27,583 bases of DNA from IMG/VR virus record IMGVR_UViG_3300028920_000224, positions 1-27,583 of that record. One strand, given 5' to 3'. Positions 14,344 to 20,648 of the stretch are shown here, one piece after another (the first letter of the stretch is position 1; each line of letters opens with the position of its first letter). Both the position numbers and the translations under genes were made by a program. The notes under the pieces are model-generated. The model was not told the DNA's origin. It was given only the letters and a program-made list of their open reading frames with translations, and did no database searches. Origin of the DNA: a virus.

Positions 14344-14822
14344 TGTCAGGAGAGAGTTATTGTAAAAGGTGCGTGCACAACAGTGGCACGAAACCGGGGG
14401 AGGACCGCTGTGACCACATAGGCGCGTGTACTGTCATCCTGCGAGATGGCGTGGTCTGCCGTGAAGAGATGGCAGAAAAGGTGGGCGTGCGTGTGCACTC
14501 GGCAGGATTTCGATTCCAATCATTCGATTGGCCGGAAAAATACGACGGCGTGTACATAACCTATTGTGCTGGTTGGGCAGCCGAGAAGCCACAGCCTGCA
14601 GCGGCGGCCATGTACTGGGCGCAGCAGGCTGAAGCATACCAGGCGCGCATCGATGAGCTAGAGGCTGCATTGGAACCACTGATACGACCCGAACGGGTAC
14701 TGGGGTTCACCGCGTTGGACGGCGGTCTAGCACTGGTGCTAACCCTGGATATAGAACAACTGGCGCACGCATGGTGCACGTGGCATGAAGGACGGGAGGT
14801 ACGCGATGGCAAAGACAAATAA
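14343..14822 (+). CDS. Hypothetical Cys-rich protein
   Basis: 159 residues; the ATG at 14343 overlaps the preceding TAA and has TTAGGAGGCATG upstream. Five cysteines lie within the first 40 residues (CKRC at 7-10, then C23, C29 and C39, with His12, His25), which looks like a small zinc- or iron-sulphur-binding module: YCKRCVHNSG then RCDHIGACT. The middle has FDWPEKYDGVYITYCAGW, and there is a helix EAYQARIDELEAALEPL at about 103-119. I do not know this family. It overlaps the next gene by 17 bases. The early position next to recombination genes is the only functional hint. Confidence 0.6.
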   Translation: MSGESYCKRCVHNSGTKPGEDRCDHIGACTVILRDGVVCREEMAEKVGVRVHSAGFRFQSFDWPEKYDGVYITYCAGWAAEKPQPAAAAMYWAQQAEAYQARIDELEAALEPLIRPERVLGFTALDGGLALVLTLDIEQLAHAWCTWHEGREVRDGKDK

Positions 14823-15249
14823 AGAACTACAGGCCGAAGTGTTGGAGCTGCAGGAGAAGTTGGAGCAAGCCACCAGCGGTGCGGGGGGCACCGGGACTGC
14901 GGTGCTACAGTCTGAGCTAAAGCAGGCGCAGGAGGCGCTGCGGGTGACGGTGCTCAAGAATGCGGAGCTAGAGGAGTTAGCCAGGCAGTTGCAGGCAGAG
15001 ATCGACGCCCACTCGGGTGGCACAGTGCAAGACGATGATGCGGTGAGGGCCGCAACGATGAGAGAGCAGGTGCTGTTGGACGCGCTGCGGCCGTTCGCCG
15101 GCATAGCCAAATCAATCCTGCCGATGATGGACACGAGGCGGCTCAGTGCCATGGATGTTGGGGTGTCGCGGTCTTCTCTGGTTGGGGCAGTGTCCTTGGT
15201 TGACCCAGCGTGGCGCCCTCCCGGGAGCACAGACGATGTCGGAGAGTAA
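14806..15249 (+). CDS. Coiled-coil protein
   Basis: 147 residues; ATG at 14806 after GGGAGGTACGCG. Residues 1-75 are a long coiled coil interrupted by a glycine turn at 29-36: NKELQAEVLELQEKLEQA and SELKQAQEALRVTVLKNAEL. The last 60 residues are less regular with REQVLLDALRPFAGIAKSIL. No catalytic or membrane features are seen. Small coiled-coil proteins at this place in phage genomes are often oligomeric accessory factors, but no function can be assigned. Its stop lies 14 bases inside the following nuclease gene, so the pair is coupled. Confidence 0.6.
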   Translation: MAKTNKELQAEVLELQEKLEQATSGAGGTGTAVLQSELKQAQEALRVTVLKNAELEELARQLQAEIDAHSGGTVQDDDAVRAATMREQVLLDALRPFAGIAKSILPMMDTRRLSAMDVGVSRSSLVGAVSLVDPAWRPPGSTDDVGE

Positions 15250-15589
15250 GCACGAGGCCACAATGCGCATGGCCCTAGACGCGGTTGGGTGCCCGCACAT
15301 GGAGCAGGAGCACAAGTTTGACAACCGCACCGGCGACGGCCTGCCGCGCGAGTGGAGGCTAGATTTGGCGCATCTGGATACAAAGGTGTGCCTAGAAATA
15401 GACGGCGGCGAGCATGCCAAAGGCCACCAGGGGAAGCGTAGAGCGGAGGACTACGAGAAGCGCAATGAGGCAACCCGGCAGGGATGGCGCGTGTTTCAGT
15501 TGACCGGCCAGCAGGTGCAGCGCGATTGCATGGTGTGGGCGCGAATGCTCAAGGAGTACATCGAATGGAAGCTAGACACGCGGATATAG
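15236..15589 (+). CDS. PD-(D/E)XK-type endonuclease, Vsr/resolvase-like
   Basis: 117 residues from the ATG at 15236. The pattern REWRLDLAHLDTKVCLEIDGG at 38-58 is split as REWRLDLAHL and DTKVCLEIDGG; Asp43, Glu54 and Asp56 are placed as in Vsr/DUF559-like PD-(D/E)XK nucleases. It continues HAKGHQGKRRAEDYEKRNEA and GWRVFQLTGQQV, which matches phage proteins with the order (F/L)DxA, (V/L)EIDGG, a K/R-rich loop, DxxKxNxA and GW.V.(R/Q)(F/L)T. Such enzymes serve as Holliday-junction or branched-DNA nucleases in many phages. It is the last gene of the early operon and is followed by a promoter, so it closes the recombination set. Confidence 0.78.
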   Translation: MSESKHEATMRMALDAVGCPHMEQEHKFDNRTGDGLPREWRLDLAHLDTKVCLEIDGGEHAKGHQGKRRAEDYEKRNEATRQGWRVFQLTGQQVQRDCMVWARMLKEYIEWKLDTRI

Positions 15590-15594
15590 CGACC

Positions 15595-15624
15595 TTGCAG
15601 CCACACCAGGCTGCAGGATAAAAT
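15595..15624 (+). promoter_or_regulatory. Sigma70-type promoter of the replication operon
   Basis: TTGCAG at 15595-15600 and TAAAAT at 15619-15624 with an 18-base spacer. The -10 context GGATAAAATTTTGG closely matches the early promoter (GATAAAATTTGGG), so the two likely respond in the same way. The predicted start is near 15631, immediately at the foot of a long inverted repeat. Confidence 0.72.
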
Positions 15625-15627
15625 TTT

Positions 15628-15697
15628 GGTAGTGGGCGGCCCTTCGCGGGCCTCCTCGGCTCATCCTACGAGCGGATGCGGTCGCCCACCACCTTTT
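15628..15697 (+). promoter_or_regulatory. Structured leader RNA ending in a T-run, attenuator- or small-RNA-like
   Basis: The outer stem pairs 15628-15640 with 15681-15693 (GGTAGTGGGCGGC against GTCGCCCACCACC; one A-C mismatch, one G-U pair) and is followed at once by TTTTC. Inside are a five-pair GGCCC/GGGCC hairpin with loop TTCGC (15638-15652, competing with the top of the outer stem) and a CATCC/GGATG hairpin (15662-15678). Together these form a possible three-way junction. It lies between a promoter and the initiator gene's ribosome-binding site at 15701-15706. It could terminate most transcripts early, terminate the operon upstream, or make a stable RNA of about 65 bases. Confidence 0.6.
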
Positions 15698-15713
15698 CGT
15701 AGGGAGGTATGTA

Positions 15714-16499
15714 ATGACACAAGATCTTTCGCCCACCACCCTGGATCAGACACCAGTGACAGGTTGGGCGCTAATCCCACCGGCAGTCGCTGCTAGTGAC
15801 GTACTCACACCTTTACAGAAGCTAGTGCTGGGCAGGATCATGGGCCTGGTCGGGCAGCGCGGATATTGCTTTGCATCAAACTCATTCTTGGCACGAGGCC
15901 TGGGCGTTCGCCCCGGCACCATCACCAATGTTGTTTCTGCGCTGGTCAATGCCGGCCTATTGCGCCGGGAGCAAATCAAAGATGACAAGCAGACAGTAGA
16001 GCGCCGGTTGTGGCCGATATTCGCCGGGGGGGTACCTCACGTAGAAGGTAGGGTACCTTCGGAGAGTGAGCACGATACCGGGGGGGTACCTTCGGGGAGT
16101 GGAGTAGAGGGTAGAAGTTCAAAAACGAGGGTAGAAAAAAGCGCGCATGACATCCTTGAATATCTGAACGCAGCAACGGGCAGGACAGGGGCAGAGAGGT
16201 TTGCCAGCCCCGTCGGAATTACCGCCAGGCTGAAGGCAGGTGTCTCTCTCGACGATGCGCGGTTGGTCATCGACCACAAAGTGGCTGAGTGGGGCGACAA
16301 CGAGGAGATGTGCCCATTCCTGCGCCCACAAACGCTATTCGGCAAAGAGAAGTTCCCAGGATACCTGGCTGCCGCACACAGGTGGGATAAGAATGGTAGG
16401 CCGATGCCGAAGCGCAGGAGCAAGGTGTCCATTGGGCAAACGACACAGGGCCAGGGGGCTAGCCAGTACGCTGGATTAGTGCAGGGTGGTGCCTCATGA
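15714..16499 (+). CDS. O-like replication initiator/replisome organiser
   Basis: 261 residues; ATG at 15714 after GTAGGGAGGTATGTA. Residues 25-95 are a winged helix-turn-helix: LTPLQKLVLGRIMGLV, then SNSFLARGLGVRPGTITNVV and SALVNAGLLRRE. Residues 104-144 are a Gly/Ser/Val linker coded by repeated DNA. Residues 145-230 match the conserved phage C-terminal domain of replication proteins (Phg_2220_C type): ILEYLNAATGR, ITARLKAG, DARLVIDHKVAEW, and FLRPQTLFGKEKFPGYL. By analogy with lambda O and P22-type initiators it binds origin repeats and recruits the helicase loader, here the next gene (ATGA overlap). The basic tail MPKRRSK follows. The linker repeats are candidate iterons. Confidence 0.85.
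   Translation: MTQDLSPTTLDQTPVTGWALIPPAVAASDVLTPLQKLVLGRIMGLVGQRGYCFASNSFLARGLGVRPGTITNVVSALVNAGLLRREQIKDDKQTVERRLWPIFAGGVPHVEGRVPSESEHDTGGVPSGSGVEGRSSKTRVEKSAHDILEYLNAATGRTGAERFASPVGITARLKAGVSLDDARLVIDHKVAEWGDNEEMCPFLRPQTLFGKEKFPGYLAAAHRWDKNGRPMPKRRSKVSIGQTTQGQGASQYAGLVQGGAS
16024..16136. repeat. Direct repeats inside the initiator gene, candidate replication origin
   Basis: CCGGGGGGGTACCT occurs exactly twice (16024-16037 and 16078-16091). GGTACCTTCGG(A/G)GAGTG occurs twice (16052-16068 and 16085-16101, one difference). The core GGTACCT is thus present three times. Next, GAGGGTAGAA occurs exactly twice 20 bp apart (16107-16116 and 16127-16136), with A-rich runs around it. The repeats code for the linker between the two domains of the initiator, as the iterons do in lambda O. 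Confidence 0.55.
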
Positions 16500-17185
16500 T
16501 ACGCGGTGGCAAGATGGGGCGCACATACTCTGGCTGTACGTTCGACAATTTTGATGCCTACACGCGGGAATTGGTGCTGGCCATGGACGCTTGCAGGGCC
16601 GTGGTCGATGGAACCTCTAGGGGGGTCATATTGCTCGGCAAGGTCGGCACCGGCAAAACGCATCTAATGGCTGCCTTGGCCAAGGAGTTTGCCGGCATGC
16701 GGCCACAGGCGGCAGCGTTCACAGAGCCTGCAGACATGGTTCCTGTCCCGAGCCTGCGTGAGCTGGCAAAGCAGGCAGACAGCGAAGCAGACTGCGACCA
16801 GGGACCAACGTTGTCGCAGAGCGAGATGGGCAGCACCAAGTGGGTAGAATATTGGCCCGTGCTGGACCTGGTTGACGCACTGCGCGAGGGCTTGAGTGAC
16901 CCAGGTAAGAAGATGGTTGCCACCAGATGTGGCGACTGTGACTTGCTGGTGCTGGACGACTTCGGGCAAGAGCGGGAGACACCATTTGCGTTTGAGGAGC
17001 TGGCGCGCATCCTGGACTGGAGGTATCGCGATGACAGGCCTATAGCGGTCTCGTCTAACCTGACCGTAGAGGAAATCGTGGCCAAGTATGGCGAGCGGCA
17101 GATATCGCGATGGGGGCACCGGTGCACCATAGTGGCCGTCACCTGCGCCGATTTCCGAATAGGGGGCAAGCCATGCGCAAATTAG
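16496..17185 (+). CDS. dnaC: DnaC-like helicase loader ATPase
   Basis: 229 residues, ATGA overlap with the initiator gene. AAA+ motifs are present: Walker A GKVGTGKTH at 48-56, Walker B DLLVLDDFG at 149-157 with Asp154/Asp155, sensor-1-like PIAVSSNLT at 182-190, and an arginine-finger-like ERQISRWGHRC at 200-210. The N-terminal part YSGCTFDNFD is the usual entry of DnaC/IstB-like ATPases. Relative to DnaC there is an inserted, polar stretch at about 70-115 before the DALREGL helix. DnaC-type proteins open the DnaB ring and load it at the origin. No replicative helicase or polymerase is seen in this window, so it probably recruits the host helicase or one coded elsewhere. Confidence 0.85.
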   Translation: MIRGGKMGRTYSGCTFDNFDAYTRELVLAMDACRAVVDGTSRGVILLGKVGTGKTHLMAALAKEFAGMRPQAAAFTEPADMVPVPSLRELAKQADSEADCDQGPTLSQSEMGSTKWVEYWPVLDLVDALREGLSDPGKKMVATRCGDCDLLVLDDFGQERETPFAFEELARILDWRYRDDRPIAVSSNLTVEEIVAKYGERQISRWGHRCTIVAVTCADFRIGGKPCAN

Positions 17186-17625
17186 CGATAAATCAACCGC
17201 TATACACGATGCGCGAAACGTCCCAGCGTCTGAATGTTCACGAGAAGACTGTGCGCATAATAGCTAAGAAATTTGGGTGGGAGCAAGTGGTTACAACCAG
17301 GCGGGGCCGCGAGCAGGAGTGTTATCGTCGGGAGGATGTGCAGGCGGCCCGCGAATGGATGAGCACTCTGCCAGGCCCCGGCGCGCCGTGTAGGCCAGAA
17401 GAGCGTGGGCGTGCAGCTGCCCTAGTTGAATGGGCCGACAGTTTGGACGCGTGGCCAACTGAGGCCGAGATTCGCGCCAGGATGTCGCACGTGTATCGGT
17501 TTAAAGATATCTGCAGCATAATAGAGAACAGGCCGGCGCGGGGCAAGCCGAAACTAAGCAGGCAGGGGGTCAGGCACGCATACCACACTAGTACGGGGAG
17601 GAGACATGGCGCAAGCGATCTGTAA
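17173..17625 (+). CDS. Helix-turn-helix (MerR/excisionase-like) DNA-binding protein
   Basis: 150 residues; ATG at 17173 after AGGGGGCAAGCC, overlapping the loader gene by 13 bases. Residues 10-60 are a winged helix-turn-helix of the MerR/excisionase kind: LYTMRETSQRLNVHEKTVRI, then ECYRREDVQAAREWM, where the Y.M.E.A..L.VS..TV pattern and the later Y...DV are diagnostic. A second helical block at about 95-110 (WPTEAEIRARMSHVY) may be another small helix-turn-helix. The basic tail follows (RPARGKPKLSRQGVRH). It could be a regulator of the replication operon. No integrase lies nearby, so an excisionase function is not supported. Confidence 0.6.
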   Translation: MRKLAINQPLYTMRETSQRLNVHEKTVRIIAKKFGWEQVVTTRRGREQECYRREDVQAAREWMSTLPGPGAPCRPEERGRAAALVEWADSLDAWPTEAEIRARMSHVYRFKDICSIIENRPARGKPKLSRQGVRHAYHTSTGRRHGASDL

Positions 17626-17809
17626 AACCTGTAGGCATTTTTCATTCGTTAGGGAGACACGGGCTGGGTATCAGGGGTGCTGCTGGCATCATTCTCCACC
17701 GTGGGATCAGACATGGTCTTTGGGGTACGAATCGTGTTCAAATTGGGAGGTGAAGCAGGATGTCGTTGAGCAGCAAGGTGCGCAAGGCAGTGATGGAAAG
17801 AGACCATAG
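17606..17809 (+). CDS. Small Cys/His-rich putative zinc-binding protein
   Basis: 67 residues, ATG after GGGGAGGAGAC. Cys and His positions are ICKTCRHFSF (6 and 9, His11), YQGCCWHHSP (25, 26, 28, 29) and YESCSNW (about 44). The CxxC...CC.HH...C..W form is common in short phage proteins that probably bind zinc. The last 20 residues are Gln/Gly-rich and are read from DNA shared with the next gene (50-base overlap), while its start overlaps the previous gene by 20 bases. Both ends are thus nested in neighbours. Function unknown. Confidence 0.6.
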   Translation: MAQAICKTCRHFSFVRETRAGYQGCCWHHSPPWDQTWSLGYESCSNWEVKQDVVEQQGAQGSDGKRP

Positions 17810-18743
17810 GGAGTGCCAGTTCTTTTGCGGCGGCCAGCCGGCCACGCAGGTGGCACACAGAGACCACCAGGGTGCAGGCGGGCTGCCTGTGTCCCACTGG
17901 AAGAATCAACCTCCTAACCTGGCAGCGGCGTGTGACCAATGCCATGGCAGGCATCAAACAGAGCTGCTGTGGGTGGAGTTCGAGCCTGCCGATGTCGGCG
18001 ACGATGGCGAGGTGCTTGATGTCGGGCGCATGGTGGTGCGCACGCTGGATGGCGAGTTGGTGCCCGAGGAGAATTTGTGGTTCTACCAGCGGTGGGTGAA
18101 ACGGGCGGCCGAGCTGGCGTCGAAGTCTCTGCAGACCATCGGGGTGATTGACAACCTGGTCGGCCAGATGATGCACGATCTCAGGCTGGGATCTCACATG
18201 TTGCCCGAGGGCGGCGAGTTTGACCAGTACGTGTCGTCGCTGGGGTGGGACCCTATCAAAGCGGGCAAGGTAGCTGACGCCTTCGAGTGGGCGCTGGAAT
18301 TTGGTGGATGGCCAGAGGGCGTGCCATACTCCAAGATAGAGCTATTGTTCAACACCGACTGGGCGCCATTGAAGTCGATGGACGGGGAGGTTGCTGCAGA
18401 CAACTGCCCCCAAGCGTACCTACAGCGCGCCCGAGGCGGTTCGTCATACTCGTCATTGCAGCAGGAACTGCAGGAGGCGAAGCTGGCCCAGGCCAACATG
18501 CGTAACTACTTGGTGGGGGACATCGATGCCCTATTCAAGGCTGGGGCGTTAATACGCACCAGTGAGGAGTTGAGGCTGCTGAGGTTGGCTGGTGCCCGAG
18601 GCCTGGGGGTGCTGAAGATTAACGCATTTAAGGGCCGGCTAACGTTCCAGCGCGGGCGCGATGCGGGGCTGGTGGATAAAGCCAACCCAGCGCGCAGGAT
18701 ACATCCGATGTCGCTGGACGATTTCGCAGAGGAGGCAGAATGA
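17760..18743 (+). CDS. HNH-domain protein with long unknown C-terminal region
   Basis: 327 residues; ATG at 17760 preceded by GGGAGGTGAAGCAGG. The first 70 residues are an HNH nuclease-like zinc domain: KVRKAVMERDHRECQFFCGG, then VAHRDHQGAGG, NLAAACDQCHGRHQ. Cys19, Cys23, Cys58 and Cys61 would hold the structural zinc, His33/His36 and His62/His65 the active-site metal. The remaining 255 residues contain no domain I can name; they include an aromatic region WFYQRWVKRAAELASKSL, FEWALEFGGWPEG, and a helix LQQELQEAKLAQANM. Free-standing HNH proteins are often homing or packaging nucleases, but the long C-terminus next to a replication operon argues for a dedicated role in DNA metabolism. Confidence 0.72.
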   Translation: MSLSSKVRKAVMERDHRECQFFCGGQPATQVAHRDHQGAGGLPVSHWKNQPPNLAAACDQCHGRHQTELLWVEFEPADVGDDGEVLDVGRMVVRTLDGELVPEENLWFYQRWVKRAAELASKSLQTIGVIDNLVGQMMHDLRLGSHMLPEGGEFDQYVSSLGWDPIKAGKVADAFEWALEFGGWPEGVPYSKIELLFNTDWAPLKSMDGEVAADNCPQAYLQRARGGSSYSSLQQELQEAKLAQANMRNYLVGDIDALFKAGALIRTSEELRLLRLAGARGLGVLKINAFKGRLTFQRGRDAGLVDKANPARRIHPMSLDDFAEEAE

Positions 18744-19159
18744 AGATTGACGGAACTCCATATAGTGAAGAAGAGGCATTGCGGATGGAGGAAATTGAGG
18801 AGTTACATAAAGAACTCTCAGCCCTAGAGACTGCCATTGCCGAGAAGGATGATGCGTTAAGGGTTGGCATTGAGACTGTGCGGCGTTTTGATGTTGTATC
18901 CGGTGCTGCATTTGCTACGAACCCGCAAGGATCAAGAGCATACGAGGCAGTATGCGCGTTGCGAGGTTGGGCTAATCCGTCATTCGGGAAAGCCCAAGTA
19001 GCCCTCTCCTCCGAGCCGACCGTCGAGGTGGTGGTTCGTGCCGACGAAGCCATGCGCAGGGAGACGATTGAGGAATGCAAGTTAGCAGTTGCTAACGCAT
19101 TAGTTGCTGGCACGCCACCTCTGGAAGCTCTTTGCGCCCTAGTCAAAGGAGGAGCATGA
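18740..19159 (+). CDS. Hypothetical protein with coiled-coil N-terminus
   Basis: 139 residues, ATGA overlap with the HNH gene. Residues 8-50 are a charged coiled coil (EEEALRMEEIEELHKELS, then ALETAIAEKDDALRVG). The rest is helical with FDVVSGAAFATNPQGSRAYE and VEVVVRADEAMRRETIEECK. No known domain, Cys cluster or membrane segment. From here to about 19670 the DNA seems less GC-rich than the rest, with more A/T-ending codons such as GAA, AAA, GTT and GCA, which suggests a different origin for this and the next two genes. Function unknown. Confidence 0.65.
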   Translation: MKIDGTPYSEEEALRMEEIEELHKELSALETAIAEKDDALRVGIETVRRFDVVSGAAFATNPQGSRAYEAVCALRGWANPSFGKAQVALSSEPTVEVVVRADEAMRRETIEECKLAVANALVAGTPPLEALCALVKGGA

Positions 19160-19533
19160 AAGTCATCTGCCCATATTGCCACAGACCAGCAGAGTTGGTT
19201 GATGGCAAAGCGATATATCCATCGCGCCCTGATTTGTACCAGAAGAAATTTTGGCTATGCACACTGTGTGACGCCTACGTTGGTACGCACAGGGGCAGCA
19301 AAGCGCATAACCCGCTGGGTCGCCTAGCAAACGCAGAGCTTCGACGCGCCAAACAAGATGTGCATCGCGTGTTTGATCCGTTATGGAAGACAAAGCAGAT
19401 GACGCGAAACGAAGCTTACAGGTGGTTGGCTGAGGAACTAGGCATTGATCGAAAGGAATGTCACATTGGCATGTTTGATGTAGATCGATGCCGACAGGCA
19501 TTTGAAATCGTAATGCAACTCAAGAGGCAATAG
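19156..19533 (+). CDS. DUF3268-type zinc-finger protein
   Basis: 125 residues from the ATG at 19156 after AAAGGAGGAGC, overlapping the previous stop (ATGA). The order VICPYCHRPAELVDGK, FWLCTLCDAYVGTHRG, NPLGRLANAELRRAKQDVH, FDPLW, YRWLAEELGI and ECHIGMFDVDRC matches the DUF3268 family, short phage/bacterial proteins of unknown function. Two CxxC pairs (5/8 and 35/38) should hold one zinc. The CHIGMFD segment near 102 is the family's most conserved stretch. Its codon use resembles the previous gene and differs from the window in general. Confidence 0.8.
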   Translation: MKVICPYCHRPAELVDGKAIYPSRPDLYQKKFWLCTLCDAYVGTHRGSKAHNPLGRLANAELRRAKQDVHRVFDPLWKTKQMTRNEAYRWLAEELGIDRKECHIGMFDVDRCRQAFEIVMQLKRQ

Positions 19534-19552
19534 ACCGCATTGGAGGTGGATG

Positions 19553-19672
19553 ATGGGTACATGTGTGTGTGGAAGACCATTCGCAGAATGCGAGCAACTA
19601 GAAGATGGGCGCTTGTATACGTGTAGCGAATGTGGATCGACAGAATTTGAACCATTCGAGCGTGACGCCTGA
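19553..19672 (+). CDS. 39-residue zinc-ribbon-like peptide
   Basis: A short gene with GGAGGTGG just before a double ATGATG; the second ATG at 19553 has the better spacing. The product is MGTCVCGRPFAECEQLEDGR followed by LYTCSECGSTEFEPFERDA. Cysteines at 4, 6, 13 and the CxxC at 24/27 make a small zinc ribbon likely. It lies between the DUF3268 gene and the next gene, where there is no competing frame, and the following gene has the same GAGGTGGATGATG start context. Function unknown. Confidence 0.55.
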   Translation: MGTCVCGRPFAECEQLEDGRLYTCSECGSTEFEPFERDA

Positions 19673-19691
19673 CCAACCGAAGAGGTGGATG

Positions 19692-20006
19692 ATGGCGAAC
19701 CTACAGAGTGAGATATCTCGCGTTGTCCGCGAGGTGCCGGTCACCACAGCGCTGCTGACTCGTCTGCGGTTTACTAGCGGATATGAGAAGCAGGCAGCGG
19801 ATGCCAGGGCAGAGCTGCACCAGGTCTATACTAAGCTGGCACTCCTGCAGGCTGGGATGTCGGCCATGCTGGAAATGCTGCTTGTGTGTGACGGAGACAT
19901 GGAGCAATATGGCATGATGTTGGGGATAACATTTGGCGCCGAGGTGCCCGGCAGGGACATGGCGTGGCTGTTAGGGAAAGATGGGGAGGCTGGCAATGGA
20001 AGCTAG
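19692..20006 (+). CDS. Hypothetical helical protein
   Basis: 104 residues. The start region is GAAGAGGTGGATGATG; I use the second ATG at 19692, although 19689 is equally in frame. The protein is nearly all helix: MANLQSEISRVVREV, then ALLTRLRFTSGYEKQA, ARAELHQVYTKLALLQAGMS and a hydrophobic MLEMLLVCDGDMEQYGM. No signal, Cys pairs or nucleotide-binding motifs are visible. It overlaps the next gene by 11 bases. It belongs to the distal part of the replication operon; its role cannot be told from sequence. Confidence 0.65.
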   Translation: MANLQSEISRVVREVPVTTALLTRLRFTSGYEKQAADARAELHQVYTKLALLQAGMSAMLEMLLVCDGDMEQYGMMLGITFGAEVPGRDMAWLLGKDGEAGNGS

Positions 20007-20457
20007 GGAACCGAAGCAGGAGGCGCCTGGTATCACGGTGTCGGTGTTAGAAGGAAAGCAGGTGGAGGCGCCATATCTGAGGATGTTGCGTTTGGTGCGG
20101 GTGACGCCAGGCACCGGGGAACCGGGCGATAGCGGGTTTGTGCCGGCCATGCGCGAGGCGCTGGATTTCAGGTCTGGAGAGTGGGTCGAGATATTGATAG
20201 GCGAGGATTTCCCGGAGGGCACCACTACGATAGTGCAGGCAGACACCGCGGTCAGAATGTTCCTAGACCTAGTGGACTGCGTGCGGTGCGGGAAGACCCA
20301 TGCGCGACTGCCGATATTCGACCTAGATGGCAGCCCCGACTACAACTGCTGGTGCATGTGCCCGGAGACGCAGCAGCCAGTCATGCTCTCTGTGCAGGGC
20401 GCAGACGAGCCGCCAAAGCTGGTAGTGCCGGCTTCCAAAGAGATCGTGACACCGTAG
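19996..20457 (+). CDS. Hypothetical protein with C-terminal Cys-rich module
   Basis: 153 residues; ATG at 19996 after GGGGAGGCTGGCA. The first 95 residues are mixed strands with hydrophobic pieces (APYLRMLRLVRVTPG, EWVEILIGEDFPEG). Residues 98-125 hold DCVRCGKTHARLPIFDLDGS and NCWCMCPETQ, i.e. a CxxC followed by CxCxC, likely a zinc site. The C-terminus has no special feature. I do not recognise a family. Thirteen bases after its stop comes a very short membrane gene and then the packaging promoter, so this is near the end of the replication operon. Confidence 0.62.
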   Translation: MEAREPKQEAPGITVSVLEGKQVEAPYLRMLRLVRVTPGTGEPGDSGFVPAMREALDFRSGEWVEILIGEDFPEGTTTIVQADTAVRMFLDLVDCVRCGKTHARLPIFDLDGSPDYNCWCMCPETQQPVMLSVQGADEPPKLVVPASKEIVTP

Positions 20458-20470
20458 GGGGTGTGTTTAA

Positions 20471-20569
20471 ATGTCTAAGAGTAGCAGCCCAGTGATTAGC
20501 GGCGTGCTGTTTGTAGGGTGCATCCTGGCTCTGGCCATGCTGTGGTCGATGCTCCGGGGCGGTATTTGA
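20471..20569 (+). CDS. 32-residue membrane peptide
   Basis: A short gene starting at ATG 20471 with a weak GGGGGTGTG upstream. The product is MSKSSSPVISGVLFVGCILA followed by LAMLWSMLRGGI, a single hydrophobic helix with a polar N-terminus. Its stop codon is embedded in the -35 box of the packaging promoter. Because the ribosome-binding site is weak and the gene is tiny, it could be a chance frame; its clean membrane-helix composition is the argument for it. Confidence 0.4.
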   Translation: MSKSSSPVISGVLFVGCILALAMLWSMLRGGI

Positions 20570-20595
20570 CGGATGATACTTCGGTCGGTTATACT
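20566..20595 (+). promoter_or_regulatory. Sigma70-type promoter of the packaging/late operon
   Basis: TTGACG at 20566-20571 and TATACT at 20590-20595, spacer 18 bases: the closest to consensus of the three promoters seen. The start should be near 20602. The leader then begins with a perfect seven-pair hairpin GGGAACG/CGTTCCC (20605-20611 with 20617-20623, loop CCCAA), followed by the 12-base palindrome CCCAGGCCTGGG (20622-20633). The -35 box overlaps the stop codon of the short membrane gene. Confidence 0.75.
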
Positions 20596-20648
20596 CTATA
20601 TGGCGGGAACGCCCAACGTTCCCCAGGCCTGGGACATGGGGGTCCACA

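Noticed and set aside
17173-17625. Excisionase of a temperate phage
   Set aside because: The helix-turn-helix fits that class, but no integrase, attachment site or repressor is seen nearby.
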